Shown here: positions 14,601 to 31,307 of the stretch, piece after piece
Numbering within the stretch: the first letter of the stretch is position 1
How the letters are laid out: each line of letters opens with the position of its first letter
Source of the DNA: Maratus speciosus
Taxonomy: Eukaryota; Arthropoda; Arachnida; Araneae; Salticidae
Assembly (NCBI GenBank): GCA_963932465.1
Contig: OZ010800.1
Location: forward strand, 29,390,852 to 29,454,851
Length of the DNA stretch: 64,000 bases
Reading direction: 5' to 3'
Program-made: the position numbers and the translations under genes
The notes under the pieces: generated by a model
Databases searched by the model: none
Told to the model about the DNA's origin: nothing
The model's input: the letters and a program-made list of their open reading frames with translations, nothing else

Positions 14601-17600
14601 TACAGTTCAGAACTGGTTTACATTTTAAAATATAAACACGCTATATATTTTTTTAAATTCTTACATTGTGACTAAATAAATTTTGCAAAAATACCTTTTT
14701 AAACCATTTATCAATTTTAATGTAATATAGTACAGTTCAGCATTGGTTTACTTTTTAAAATACAAACACGCTATTTTTTAAGAAATTCCGACATATTGAT
14801 CAAATAAAAGATTGTAAAAATACATTTTAATACTATTTACCCATTTTTGTGTAATCTAGTACAATTCAGCACTGATTTATTTTTAAAATACAAACACGCT
14901 ATTTTTTATGAAATTCTTACATAGTGATAAAATAAAAGTGTGTAAAAATATATTTTTAAACCATTTACGTTTTAATGTACTTTAGTACAGTTCAGAACAG
15001 ACTTACATTTTCAAATATAAACTCGTATATATTTTTTAATTCTTCCATAGTGACTAAATAGAAGTTTGTAAAAATACCTTTTTAAACCATTTATCAATTT
15101 TAATGTAATATAGTACAGTTCAGCATTGGTTTACTTTTTAAAATACAAACACGCTATTTTTTAAGAAATTCCGACATATTGATCAAATAAAAGATTGTAA
15201 AAATACATTTTAATACTATTTACCCATTTTTGTGTAATCTAGTACAATTCAGCACTGATTTATTTTTAAAATACAAACACGCTATTTTTTATGAAATTCT
15301 TACATAGTGATAAAATAAAAGTGTGTAAAAATATATTTTTAAACCATTTACGTTTTAATGTACTTTAGTACAGTTCAGAACAGACTTACATTTTCAAATA
15401 TAAACACGTATATATATTTTTTTTATTCTTATATAGTGACTAAATAGAAGTTTGTAAAAATACCTTTTTAAACAATTTATCAATTTTAGTGTGATATAGT
15501 ACAGTTCAGCATTGGCTTACATTTTAAAATAAAAACACGCTATTTTTTAAGAAATTCTTACATATTGATCAAATAAAAGTTTGTAAAAATACATTTTTAA
15601 ATTATTTACCCATTTTTGTGTAATCTAGTACAGTTCAGCACTGATTTATTTTTAAAATACAAACACGCTATTTTTTAATGAAATTCTTACATAGTGATAA
15701 AATAAAAGTGTGTAAAAATATATTTTTAAACAATTTACGTTTTAATGTACTTTAGTACAGTTCAGAACAGACTTATATTTTCAAATATAAACTCGTATAT
15801 ATATTTTTTAATTCTTACATTGTGACTAAATAAATTTTGCAAAAATACCTTTTTAAACCATTTATCAATTTTAATGTAATATAGTACAGTTCAGCATTGG
15901 TTTACTTTTTAAAATACAAACACGCTATTTTTAAGAAATTCTTACATATTGATCAAATAAAAGTTTGTAAAAATACATTTTAATACTATTTACCCATTTT
16001 TGTGTAATCTAATACAGTTCAGCACTGATTTATTTTTAAAATACAAACACGTTATTTTTTATGAAATTCTTACATAGTGATAAAATAAAAGTGTGTAAAA
16101 ATATATTTTTAACCATTTACGGTTTTTTATTTAAAAAACAAATTCTTACATATTGATCAAATAAAAGTATGTAAAAATACATTTTAAAAATATTTAACCA
16201 TTTTTGTGTAATCTAGTACAGTTCAGCACTGATTTATTTTTAAAATACAAACACGCTATTTTTTATGAAATTCTTACATAGTGATAAAATAAAAGTGTGT
16301 AAAAATATATTTTTAAACCATTTACGTTTTAATGTACTTTAGTACAGTTCAGAACAGACTTAAATTTTCAAATATAAACTCGTATATATATTTTTTAATT
16401 CTTATATAGTGACTAAATAGAAGTTTGTAAAAATACCTTTTTAAACAATTTATCAATTTTAGTGTAATATAGTACAGTTCAGCATTGGCTTACTTTTTAA
16501 AATACAAACACGCTATTTTTTAAGAAATTCTTAGATATTGATCAAATAAAAGTTTGTAAAAATACATTTTTAAACTATTTACACATTTTGTGTAATCTAG
16601 TACAGTTCAGCACTGATTTATTTTTAAAATACAAACACACTATATTTTTATGAAATTCTTACATAGTGATAAAATAAAAGTGTGTAAAAATATATTTTTA
16701 AACCATTTACGTTTTAATGTACTTTAGTACAGTTCAGAACAGACTTACATTTTCAAATATAAACTCGTATATATATTTTTTAATTCTTATATAGTGACTA
16801 AATAGAAGTTTGTAAAAATACCTTTTTAAACAATTTATCAATTTTAGTGTGATATAGTACAATTCAGCATTGGCTTACTTTTTAAAATAATAACACGCCT
16901 TTTTTTAAAGAAATTCTTACATATTGATCAAATAAAAGTTTGTAAAAATACATTTTTAAACTATTTACCATTTTTGTGTAATCTAGTACAGTTCAGCACT
17001 GATTTATTTTTAAAATACAAACACGCTATTTTTTAATGAAATGCTTACATAGTGATAAAATAAAAGTGTGTAAAAATATATTTTTAAACCATTTACGTTT
17101 TAATGTGATTTAGTACAGTTCAGAACAGACTTATATTTTCAAATATAAACTCGTATATATTTTTTTAAATTCTTACATTGTGACTAAATAAATTTTGCAA
17201 AAATACCTTTTTAAACCATTTATCAATTTTAATGTAATATAGTACAGTTCAGCATTGGTTTAGTTTTTAAAATACAAACACGCTATTTTTAAGAAATTCT
17301 TACATATTGATCAAATAAAAGTTTGTAAAAATACATTTTAATACTATTTACCCATTTTTGTGTAATCTAGTACAGTTCAGCACTGATTTCTTTTTAAAAT
17401 ACAAACACGCTATTTTTTATGAAATTCTTACATAGTGATAAAATAAAAGTGTGTAAAAATATATTTTAAAACCATTCACGTTTTAATGTACTTTAGAATA
17501 GTTCATAACCAACTTACATTTTCAAATATAAACACGTATTTATTTTTTTTTAATTCATACATATTGACTAGATAGAAGTTTGCAAAAATACCTATTTAAA

Positions 17601-20600
17601 CCATTTATCAATTTTTGTGTAATATAGTACAGTTCTGCATTGGTTTACTTTTAAAAATACAAACACGCTATTTTTAAAAAAATTCTTACATATTGATCAA
17701 ATAAAAGTATGTAGAAATACATTTTAAAACTATTTAACCATTATTGTGTAATCTAGTACAGTTCAGCACTGATTTATTTTTAAAATACAAACACGCTATT
17801 TTTTTATGAAATTCTTACATAGTGATAAAATAAAAGTGTGTAAAAATATATTTTTAAACCATTTACGTTTTAATGTACTTTAGTACAGTTCAGAACTGGT
17901 TTACATTTAAAATTTAAACACACTATATATTTTTTTAAATTCTTACATTGTGACTAAATAAATGTTGCAAAAATACCTTTTTAAACCATTTATCAATTTT
18001 AATGTAATATAGAACAGTTCAGCATTGGTTTACTTTTTAAAATACAAACACGCTATTTTTTAAAAAAATTCTTACATATTGATCAAATAAAAGTATGTAA
18101 AAATACATTTTAAAACTATTTAACCATTTTTGTGTAATCTAGTACAGTTCAGCACTAATTTATTTTTAAAATACAAACACGCTATTTTTTATGAAATTCT
18201 TACATAGTGATAAAATAAAAGTGTGTAAAAATATATTTTTAAACCATTTACGTTTTAATGTACTTTAGTATAGTTCATAACCAACTTACATTTTCAAATA
18301 TAAACACGTATTTATCTTTTTTTAATCCATACATAGTGACTAGATAGAAGTTTGCAAAAATACCTATTTAAACCATTTATCAATTTTTGTGTAATATAGT
18401 ACAGTTCTGCATTGGTTTACTTTTAAAAATACAAACACGCTATTTTTAAAAAAAATTCTTACATACTGATCAAATAAAAGTATGGAAAAATACATTTTAA
18501 AACTATTTAACCATTTTTGTGTAATCTAGTACAGTTCAGCACTGATTTATTTTAAAAATACTAACACGCTATTTTTTTATGAAATTCTTACATAGTGATA
18601 AAATAAAAGTGTGTAAAAATATATTTTAAAACCATTTACGTTTTAATGTACTTTAGTACAGTTCAGAACAGACTTACATTTTCAAATATAAACTCGTATA
18701 TATATTTTTTAATTCTTACATAGTGACTAAATAGAAGTTTGTAAAAATACCTTTTTAAACAATTTATCAATTTTAGTGTAATATAGTACAGTTCAGCATT
18801 GGCTTACTTTTTAAAATACAAACACGCTATTTTTTAAGAAATTCTTACCTATTGATCAAATAAAAGTTTGTAAAAATACATTTTTAAACTATTTTCCCAT
18901 TTTTGTGTAATCTAGTACAGTTCGGCACTGATTTATTTTTGAAATACAAACACACTATATTTTTATGAAATTCTTACATAGTGATAAAATAAAAGTGTGT
19001 AAAAATATATTTTTAAACCATTTACGTTTTAATGTACTTTAGTACAGTTCAGAACAGACTTAAATTTTCAAATATAAACTCGTATATATATTTTTTAATT
19101 CTTATATAGTGACTAAATAGAAGTTTGTAAAAATACCTTTTTAAACAATTTATCAATTTTAGTGTAATATAGTACAGTTTAGCATTGGTTTACTTTTTAA
19201 AATACAAACACGCTATTTTTTAATAAAGTCTTACATATTGATCAAATAAAAGTTTGTAAAAATACATTTTTAAACTATTTAATCATTTTTGTGTAATCTA
19301 GTACAGTTCAGCACTGATTTATTTTTAAAATACAAACACGCTATTTTTATATGAAATTCTTACATAGTGATAAAATAAAAGTGTGTAAAAATATATTTTT
19401 AAACCATTTACGTTTTAATGTACTTTAGTATAGTTCATAACCAACTTACATTTTCAAATATAAACACGTATTTATCTTTTTTTAATTCATACATAGTGAC
19501 TAGATATAAGTTTGCAAAAATACCTATTTAAACCATTTATCAATTTTTGTGTAATATAGTACAGTTCTGCATTGGTTTACTTTTAAAAATACAAACACGC
19601 TATTTTTAAAAAAAATTCTCACATATTGATCAAATAAAATTTTGTAAAAATACATTTTAATACTATTTACCCATTTTTGTGTAATCTAGTACAATTCAGC
19701 ACTGATTTATTTTTAAAATACAAACACGCTATTTTTTATGAAATTCTTACATAGTGATAAAATAAAAGTGTGTAAAAATATATTTTTAAACCATTTACGT
19801 TTTAATGTACTTTAGTACAGTTCAGAACAGACTTACATTTTCAAATATAAACTCGTATATATATTTTTTAATTCTTACATAGTGACCTAAATAGAAGTTT
19901 GTAAAAATACCTTTTTAAACAATTTATCAATTTTAGTGTAATACAGTACAGTTCAGCATTGGCTTACTTTTTTAAAATACAAACACGCTATTTTTTAAGA
20001 AATTCTTAGATATTGATCAAATAAAAGTTTATAAAAATACATTTTTAAACTATTTACCCATTTTGTGTAATCTAGTACAGTTCAGCACTGATTTATTTTT
20101 AAAATACAAACACACAATATTTTTATGAAATTCTTACATAGTGATAAAATAAAAGTGTGTAAAAATATATTTTTAAACCATTTACGTTTTAATGTAATTT
20201 AGTACAGTTCAGAACAGACTTATATTTTCAAATATAGACTCGTATATATTTTTTTAAATTCTTACATTGTGACTAAATAAATTTTGCAAAAATACCTTTT
20301 TAAACCATTTATCAATTTTAATGTAATATAGTACAGTTCAGCATTGGTTTACTTTTTAAAATACAAACACGCTATTTTTAAGAAATTCTTACATAGTGAT
20401 AAAATAAAAGTGTGTAAAAATATATTTTTAAACCATTTACGTTTTAATGTACTTTAGTATAGTTCATAACCAACTTACATTTTCAAATATAAACACGTAT
20501 TTATCTTTTTTTAATTCATACATAGTGACTAGATAGAAGTTTGCAAAAATACCTATTTAAACCATTTATCAATTTTTGTGTAATATAGTACAGTTATGCA

Positions 20601-23600
20601 TTGGTTTACTTTTAAAAATACAAACACGCTATTAAAAAAAAAATTCTTACATATTGATCAAATAAAATTTTGTAAAAATACATTTTAAAACTATTTAACC
20701 ATTTTTGTGTCATCTAGTACAGTTCAGCACTGATTTGTTTTTAAAATACAAACACGCTATTTTTTTATGAAATTCTTACATAGTGATAAAATAAAAGTGT
20801 GTAAAAATATATTTTTAAACCATTTACGTTTTAATGTACTTTAGTACAGTTCAGAACTGGTTTACATTTTAAAATATAAACACGCTATATATTTTTTTAA
20901 ATTCTTACATTGTGACTAAATAAATGTTGCAAAAATACCTTTTTAAACCATTTATCAATTTTAATGTAATATAGTACAGTTCAGCATTGGTTTACTTTTT
21001 AAAATACAAACACGCTATTTTTAAGAAATTCTTACATATTGATCAAATAAAAGTTTGTAAAAATACATTTTAATACTATTTACCCATTTTTGTGTAATCT
21101 AGTACAGTTCAGCACTGATTTATTTTTAAAATACAAACACGCTATTTTTTATGAAATTCTTACATAGTGATAAAATAAAAGTGTGTAAAAATATATTTTT
21201 AAACCATTTACGTTTTAATGTACTTTAGTATAGTTCATAACCAACTTACATTTTCAAATATAAACACGTATTTATCTTTTTTTAATTCATACATAGTGAC
21301 TAGATAGAAGTTTGCAAAAATACCTATTTAAACCATTTATCAATTTTTGTGTAATATAGTACAGTTCTGCATTGGTTTACTTTTAAAAATACAAACACGC
21401 TATTTTTTAAAAAAATTCTTACATATTGATCAAATAAAGGTATGTAAAAATACATTTTAAAACTATTTAACCATTTTTGTGTAATCTAGTACAGTTCAGC
21501 ACTGATTTATTTTTAAAATACAAACACTCTATTTTTTATGAAATTTTTACATAGTGATAAAATAAAAGTGTGTAAAAATATATTTTTAAACCATTTACGT
21601 TTTAATGTACTTTAGTACAGTTCAGAACAGACATACATTTTCAAATATAAACTCGTATATATATTTTTTAATTCTTACATAGTGACCTAAATAGAAGTTT
21701 GTAAAAATACATTTTTAAACAATTTATCAATTTTAGTGTAATATAGTACAGTTCAGCATTGGCTTACTTTTTAAAATAATAACACGCTATTTTTTAAGAA
21801 ATTCTTACATATTGATCAAATAAAAGTTTATAAAAATACATTTTAAAACTATTTACCGATTTTTGTGTAATCTAGTACAGTTCAGCACTGATTTATTTTT
21901 AAAATACAAACACGCTATTTTTATATGAAATTCTTGCATAGTGATAAAATAAAAATGTGTAAAAATATATTTTTAGACCATTTACGTTTAAATGTACTTT
22001 AATATAGTTCAGAACAGACTTACATTTTCAAATATAAACTCGTATATATATATTTTTTATTCTTACATAGTGACTAAAAAGAAGTTTGCAAAAATACCTT
22101 TTTAAACCATTTATAATTTTAGTGTAATATAGTACAGTTCAGCATTGGTTTACTTTTTAAAATACAAACACGCTATTTTTTAAGAAATTCTTACATAGTG
22201 ATAAAATGAAAGTGTGTAAAAATATATTTTTAAAACATTTACGTTTTAATGTACTTTAGTACAGTTAAGAACTGGTTTACATTTTAAAATATAAGCACGC
22301 TATATATTTTTTTAAATTCTTACATTGTGACTAAATAAATTTTGCAAAAATACCTTTTTAAACCATTTATCAATTTTAATGTAATATAGTACAGTTCAGC
22401 ATTGGTTTACTTTTTAAAATACAAACACGCTATTTTTTAAGAAATTCTTACATATTGATCAAATAAAAGTTTGTAAAAATACATTTTAATACTATTTAAC
22501 CATTTTTGTGTAATCTAGTACAATTCAGCACTGATTTATTTTTAAAATACAAACACGCTATTTTTTATGAAATTCTTACATAGTGATAAAATAAAAGTGT
22601 GTAAAAATATATTTTTAAACCATTTACGTTTTAATGTACTTTAGTACAGTTCAGAACAGACTTACATTTTCAAATATAAACTCGTATATATATTTTTTAA
22701 TTCTTACATAGCATCCTAAATAGAAGTTTGTAAAAATACCTTTTTAAACAATTTATCAATTTTAGTGTAATATAGTACAGTTCAGCATTGGCTTACTTTT
22801 TAAAATACAAACACGCTATTTTTTAAGAAATTCTTAGATATTGATCAAATAAAAGTTTGTAAAAATACATTTTTAAACTATTTACCCATTTGTGTAATCT
22901 AGTACAGTTCAGCACTGATTTATTTTTAAAATACAAACACACAATATTTTTATGAAATTTTTACATAGTGATAAAATAAAAGTGTGTAAAAATATATTTT
23001 TAAACCATTTACGTTTTAATGTACTTTAGTACAGTTCAGAACAGACTTACATTTTCAAATATAAACTCGTATATATATTTTTTAATTCTTATATAGTGAC
23101 TAAATAGAAGTTTGTAAAAATACCTTTTTAAACAATTTATCAATTTTAGTGTGATATAGTACAGTTCAGCATTGGCTTACTTTTTAAAATAATAACACGC
23201 TATTTTTTAAGAAATTCTTACATATTGATCAAATAAAAGTTTTTAAAAATACATTTTTAAACTATTTACCCATTTTTGTGTAATCTAGTACAGTTCAGCA
23301 CTGATTTATTTTTAAAATACAAACACGCTATTTTTTAATGAAATTCTTACATAGTGATAAAATAAAAGTGTGTAAAAATATATTTTTAAACAATTTACGT
23401 TTTAATGTACTTTAGTACAGTTCAGAACAGACTTATATTTTCAAATATAAACTCGTATATATTTTTTTAAATTCTTACATTGTGACTAAATAAATTTTGC
23501 AAAAATACCTTTTTAAACCATTTATCAATTTTAATGTAATATAGTACAGTTCAGCATTGGTTTACTTTTTAAAATACAAACACGCTATTTTTAAGAAATT

Positions 23601-26600
23601 CTTACATATTGATCAAATAAATGTTTGTAAAAATACATTTTAATACTATTTACCCATTTTTGTGTAATCTAGTACAGTTCAGCACTGATTTATTTTTCAA
23701 ATACAAACACGCTATTTTTTATGAAATTCTTACATAGTGATAAAATAAAAGTGTGTAAAAATATATTTTTAACCATTTACGTTTTAATGTACTTTAGTAT
23801 AGTTCATAACCAACTTACATTTTCAAATATAAACACGTATTTATCTTTTTTTAATTCATACATAGTGACTAGATAGAAGTTTGCAAAAATACCTATTTAA
23901 ACCATTTATCAATTTTTGTGTAATATAGTACAGTTCTGCTTTGGTTTACTTTTAAAAATGCAAACACGCTATTTTTTTAAAAAAATTCTTACATATTGAT
24001 CAAATAAAAGTATGTAAAAATACATTTTAAAACTCTTTAACCATTTTTGTGTAATCTAGTACAGTTCAGCCCTGATTTATTTTTAAAATACAAACACTCT
24101 ATTTTTTTATGAAATTCTTACATAGTGATAAAATAAAAGTGTGTAAAAATATATTTTTAAACCATTTACGTTTTAATGTACTTTAGTACAGTTCAGAACA
24201 GACTTACATTTTCAAATATAAACTCGTATATATATTTTTTAATTCTTACATAGTGACCTAAATAGAAGTTTCTAAAAATACCTTTTTAAACAATTTATCA
24301 ATTTTAGTGTAATAGAGTACAGTTCAGCATTGGCTTACTTTTTAAAATACAAACACGCTATTTTTTAAGAAATTCTTAGATATTGATAAAATAAAAGTTT
24401 GTAAAAATACATTTTTAAACTATATACCCATTTTGTGTAATCTAGTACAGTTCAGCACTGATTTATTTTTAAAATACAAACACACTATATTTTTATGAAA
24501 TTCTTACATAGTGATAAAATAAAAGTGTGTAAAAATATATTTTTAAACCATTTACGTTTTAATGTACTTTAGTACAGTTCAGAACAGACTTACATTTTCA
24601 AATATAAACTCGTATATATATTTTTTAATTCTTATATAGTGACTAAATAGAAGTTTGTAAAAATACCTTTTTAAACAATTTATCAATTTTAGTGTAATAT
24701 AGTACAGTTCTGCATTGGCTTACTTTTTAAAATAATAACACGCTATTTTTTAAGAAATTCTTACATATTGATCAAATAAAAGTTTATAAAAATACATTTT
24801 TAAACTATTTACCCATTTTTGTGTAATCTAGTACAGTTCAGCACTGATTTATTTTTAAAATACAAACACGCTATTTTTTAATGAAATTCTTACATAGTGA
24901 TAAAATAAAAGTGTGTAAAAATATATTTTTAAACCATTTACGTTTTAATGTACTTTAGTATAGTTCATAACCAACTTACATTTTCAAATATAAACACGTA
25001 TTTATTTTTTTTTAATTCATACATAGTGACTAGATAGAAGTTTGCAAAAATACCTATTTAAACCATTTATCAATTTTTGTGTAATATAGTACAGTTCTGC
25101 ATTGGTTTACTTTTAAAAATACAAACACGCTATTTTTTAAAAAAATTCTTACATATTGATCAAATAAAGGTATGGAAAAATACATTTTAAAACTATTTAA
25201 CCATTTTTGTGTAATCTAGTACAGTTCAGCACTGATTTATTTGTAAAATACAAACACGCTATTTTTTTATAAAATTCTTACATAGTGATAAAATGAAAGT
25301 GTCTAAAAATATATTTTTAAACCATTTACGTTTTAATGTACTTTAGTACAGTTCAGAACAGACTTATATTTTCAAATATAAACTCGTATATATATTTTTT
25401 AATTCTTACATAGTGACTAAATAGACAATTGTAAAAATACCTTTTTAAACAATTTCTCAACTTTAGTGTAATATAGTACAGTTCAGCATTGGCTTACTTT
25501 TTAAAATACAAACACACTATTTTTTAAGAAATTCTTACATATTGATCAAATAAAAGTTTGTAAAAATACATTTTTAAACTATTTACCCATTTTTGTGTAA
25601 TCAGACTTACATTTTCAAATATTAACTCGTATATATATTTTTTAATCCTTATATAGTGACTAAATAGAAGTTTGTAAAAATACCTTTTTAAAAAAATTAT
25701 CAATTTTAGTGTAATATAGTACAGTTTAGCATTGGTTTACTTTTTAAAATACAAACACGCTATTTTTTAAGAAATTCTTACATAGTGATAAAATGAAAGT
25801 GTGTAAAAATATATTTTTAAAACATTTACGTTTTAATGTACTTTAGTACAGTTCAGAACTGATTTACATTTTAAAATACATAAACGCTATATATTTTTTT
25901 AAATTCTTACATAGTGACTAAATATGAGTTTGCAAAAATACCCTTTTAAACCATTTATCAATTTTAGTGTAATATAGTACAGTTCAGCATTGGCTTACTT
26001 TTTAAAATACAAACACGCTATTTTTTAAGAAATTCTTACATATTGATCAAATAAAATTTTGTAAAAATACATTTTTAAACTATTTACCCATTTTTCTGCA
26101 ATCTAGTACAGTTCAGCACTGATTTAATTTTAAAATACAAACACGCTATTTTTTATGAAATTCTTACATAGTGATAAAATGAAAGTGTGTAAAAATATAT
26201 TTTTAAACCATTTACGTTTTAATGTACTTTAGTGCAGTTCAAAACAGACTTACATTTTCAAATATAAACTTGTATATATATTTTTTAATTCTTACGTAGT
26301 GACCTAAATAGAAGTTTGTAAAAATACCTTTTTAAACAATTTATCAATTTTAGTGTAATATAGTACAGTTCAGCATTGGTTTAGTTTTTAAAATACAAAC
26401 ACGCTATTTTTAAGAAATTCTTATATATTGATCAAATAAAAGTTTGTAAAAATACATTTTAATACTATTTACCCATTTTTGTGTAATCTAGTACAGTTCA
26501 GCACTGATTTATTTTTAAAATACAAACACGCTAATTTTTATGAAATTCTTACATAGTGATAAAATAAAAGTGTGTAAAAATATATTTTTAAACCATTTAC

Positions 26601-27000
26601 GTTTTAATGTACTTTAGTATAGTTCATAACCAACTTACATTTTCAAATATAAACACGTATTTATCTTTTTTTAATTCATACATAGTGACTAGATAGAAGT
26701 TTGCAAAAATACCTATTTAAACCATTTATCAATTTTTGTGTAATATAGTACAGTTCTGCATTGGTTTACTTTTAAAAATACAAACACGCTATTTTTTAAA
26801 AAAAATTCTTACATATTGATAAAAAAAAAGTATGTATAAATACATTTTAAAACTATTTAACCATTATTGTGTAATCTAGTACAGTTCAGCACTGATTTAT
26901 TTTTAAAATACAAACACGCTATTTTTTTATGAAATTCCTACATAGTGATAAAATAAAAGTGTGTAAAAATATATTTTTAAACCATTTACGTTTTAATGTA

Positions 27001-30000
27001 CTTTAGTACAGTTCAGAACAGACTTACATTTTCAAATATAAACTCGTATATGTATCTTTTAATTCTTACATAGTGACTAAATAGAAGTTTGTAAAAATAC
27101 ATTTTTAAACAATTTATCAATTTTAGTGTAATATAGTACAGTTCTGCATTGGCTTACTTTTTAAAATACAAACACGCTATTTTTTAAGAAATTCTTACAT
27201 ATTGATCAAATAAAAGTTTGTAAAAATACATTTTTAAACTATTTTCCCATTTTTGTGTAATCTAGTACAGTTCGGCACTGATTTATTTTTGAAATACAAA
27301 CACACTATATTTTTATGAAATTCTTACATAATGATAAAATAAAAGTGTGTAAAAATATATTTTTAAACCATTTACGTTTTAATGTACTTTAGTACAGTTC
27401 AGAACAGACTTAAATTTTCAAATATAAACTCGTATATATATTTTTTAATTCTTATATAGTGACTAAATAGAAGTTTGTAAAAATACCTTTTTAAACAATT
27501 TATCAATTTTAGTGTAATATAGTACAGTTCAGCATTGGCTTACTTTTTAAAATACAAACACGCTATTTTTTAAGAAATTCTTAGATATTGATCAAATAAA
27601 AGTTTGTAAAAATACATTTTTAAACTATTTACACATTTTGTGTAATCTAGTACAGTTCAGCACTGATTTATTTTTAAAATACAAACACACTATATTTTTA
27701 TGAAATTCTTACATAGTGATAAAATAAAAGTGTGTAAAAATATATTTTTAAACCATTTACGTTTTAATGTACTTTAGTACAGTTCAGAACAGACTTACAT
27801 TTTCAAATATAAACTCGTATATATATTTTTAAATTCTTATATAGTGACTAAATAGAAGTTTGTAAAAATACCTTTTTAAACAATTTATCAATTTTAGTGT
27901 GATATAGTACAGTTCAGTATTGGCTTACTTTTTAAAATAATAACACGCCTTTTTTTAAAGAAATTCTTACATATTGATCAAATAAAAGTTTGTAAAAATA
28001 CATTTTTAAACTATTTACCATTTTTGTGTAATCTAGTACAGTTCAGCACTGATTTATTTTTAAAATACAAACACGCTATTTTTTAATGAAATGCTTACAT
28101 AGTGATAAAATAAAAGTGTGTAAAAGTATATTTTTAAACCATTTACGATTTAATGTAATTTAGTACAGTTCAGAACAGACTTATATTTTCAAATATAAAC
28201 TCGTATATATTTTTTTAAATTCTTACATTGTGACTAAATAAATTTTGCAAAAATACCTTTTTAAACCATTTATCAATTTTAATGTAATATAGTACAGTTC
28301 AGCATTGGTTTAGTTTTTAAAATACAAACACGCTATTTTTAAGAAATTCTTATATATTGATCAAATAAAAGTTTGTAAAAATACATTTTAATACTATTTA
28401 CCCATTTTTGTGTAATCTAGTACAGTTCAGCACTGATTTCTTTTTAAAATACAAACACGCTATTTTTTATGAAATTCTTACATAGTGATAAAATAAAAGT
28501 GTGTAAAAATATATTTTTAAACCATTTACGTTTTAATGTACTTTAGTATAGTTCATAACCAACTTACATTTTCAAATATAAACACGTATTTATTTTTTTT
28601 AAATTCATACATAGTGACTAGATAGAAGTTTGCAAAAATACCTATTTAAACCATTTATCAATTTTTGTGTAATATAGTACAGTTCTGCATTGGTTTACTT
28701 TTAAAAATACAAACACACTATTTTAAAAAAAATTCTTACCTATTGATCAAATAACAGTATGTAGAAATACATTTTAAAACTATTTAACCATTATTGTGTA
28801 ATCTAGTACAGTTCAGCACTGATTTATTTTTAAAATACAAACACGCTATTTTTTTATGAAATTCTTACATAGTGATAAAATAAAAGTGTGTAAAAATATA
28901 TTTTTAAACCATTTACGTTTTAATGTACTTTAGTACAGTTCTGAACAGACTTACATTTTCAAATATAAACTCGTATATGTATCTTTTAATTCTTACATAG
29001 TGACTAAATAGAAGTTTGTAAAAATACATTTTTAAACAATTTATCAATTTTAGTGTAATATAGTACAGTTCTGCATTGGCTTACTTTTTAAAATACAAAC
29101 ACGCTATTTTTTAAGTAATTCTTACATATTGATCAAATAAAAGTTTGTAAAAATACATTTTTAAACTATTTTCCCATTTTTGTGTAATCTAGTACAGTTC
29201 GGCACTGATTTATTTTTGAAATACAAACACACTATATTTTTATGAAATTCTTACATAGTGATAAAATAAAAGTGTGTAAAAATATATTTTTAAACCATTT
29301 ACGTTTTAATGTACTTTAGTACAGTTCAGAACAGACTTAAATTTTCAAATATAAACTCGTATATATATTTTTTAATTCTTATATAGTGACTAAATAGAAG
29401 TTTGTAAAAATACCTTTTTAAACAATTTATCAATTTTAGTGTAATATAGTACAGTTCAGCATTGGCTTACTTTTTAAAATACAAACACGCTATTTTTTAA
29501 GAAATTCTTAGATATTGATCAAATAAAAGTTTGTAAAAATACATTTTTAAACTATTTACACATTTTGTGTAATCTAGTACAGTTCAGCACTGATTTATTT
29601 TTAAAATACAAACACACTATATTTTTATGAAATTCTTACATAGTGATAAAATAAAAGTGTGTAAAAATATATTTTTAAACCATTTACGTTTTAATGTACT
29701 TTAGTACAGTTCAGAACAGACTTACATTTTCAAATATAAACTCGTATATATATTTTTTAATTCTTATATAGTGACTAAATAGAAGTTTGTAAAAATACCT
29801 TTTTAAACAATTTATCAATTTTAGTGTGATATAGTACAGTTCAGCATTGGCTTACTTTTTAAAATAATAACACGCCTTTTTTTAAAGAAATTCTTACATA
29901 TTGATCAAATAAAAGTTTGTAAAAATACATTTTTAAACTATTTACCATTTTTGTGTAATCTAGTACAGTTCAGCACTGATTTATTTTTAAAATACAAACA

Positions 30001-30860
30001 CGCTATTTTTTAATGAAATGCTTACATAGTGATAAAATAAAAGTGTGTAAAAATATATTTTTAAAACATTTACGTTTTAATGTGATTTAGTACAGTTCAG
30101 AACAGACTTATATTTTCAAATATAAACTCGTATATATTTTTTTAAATTCTTACATTGTGACTAAATAAATTTTGCAAAAGTACCTTTTTAAACCATTTAT
30201 CAATTTTAATGTAATATAGTACAGTTCAGCATTGGTTTAGTTTTTAAAATACAAACACGCTATTTTTAAGAAATTCTTACATATTGATCAAATAAAAGTT
30301 TGTAAAAATACATTTTAATACTATTTACCCATTTTTGTGTAATCTAGTACAGTTCAGCACTGATTTCTTTTTAAAATACAAACACGCTATTTTTTATGAA
30401 ATTCTTACATAGTGATAAAATAAAAGTGTGTAAAAATATATTTTTAAACCATTTACGTTTTAATGTACTTTAGTATAGTTCATAACCAACTTACATTTTC
30501 AAATATAAACACGTATTTATTTTTTTTAATTCATACATATTGACTAGATAGAAGTTTGCAAAAATACCTATTTAATCCATTTATCAATTTTTGTGTAATA
30601 TAGTACAGTTCTGCATTGGTTTACTTTTAAAAATACAAACACGCTATTTTTAAAAAAATTCTTACATATTGATCAAATAAAAGTATGTAGAAATACATTT
30701 TAAAACTATTTAACCATTATTGTGTAATCTAGTACAGTTCAGCACTGATTTATTTTTAAAATACAAACACGCTATTTTTTTTATGAAATTCTTACATAGT
30801 GATAAAATAAAAGTGTGTAAAAATATATTTTTAAACCATTTACGTTTTAATGTACTTTAG
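27001..30860. repeat. Two adjacent copies of a ~1.93-kb satellite superunit
   Basis: Rare variants recur at a fixed offset: GTATATGTATC near 27,046 and 28,973, ATTTTCCCAT at 27,241 and 29,168, TAACACGCCT at 27,941 and 29,868. The offset is 1,927 bp, five ~385-bp trimers (15 monomers). The two blocks are nearly identical along their length, so this is a second, higher level of repeat built on the trimer. A related block with the same TAACACGCCT variant lies near 16,890. Confidence 0.85.
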
Positions 30861-31307
30861 TACAGTTCAGAACTGGTTTACATTTAAAATTTAAACACGC
30901 TATATATTTTTTTAAATTCTTACATTGTGACTAAATAAATGTTGCAACCTTTTTAAACCATTTATCAATTTTAATGTAATATAGAACAGTTCAGCATTGG
31001 TTTACTTTTTAAAATACAAACACGCTATTTTTTAAAAAAATTCTTACATATTGATCAAATAAAAGTATGTAAAAATACATTTTAAAACTATTTAACCATT
31101 TTTGTGTAATCTAGTACAGTTCAGCACTAATTTATTTTTAAAATACAAACACGCTATTTTTTATGAAATTCTTACATAGTGATAAAATAAAAGTGTGTAA
31201 AAATATATTTTTAAACCATTTACGTTTTAATGTACTTTAGTATAGTTCATAACCAACTTACATTTTCAAATATAAACACGTATTTATCTTTTTTTAATTC
31301 ATACATA

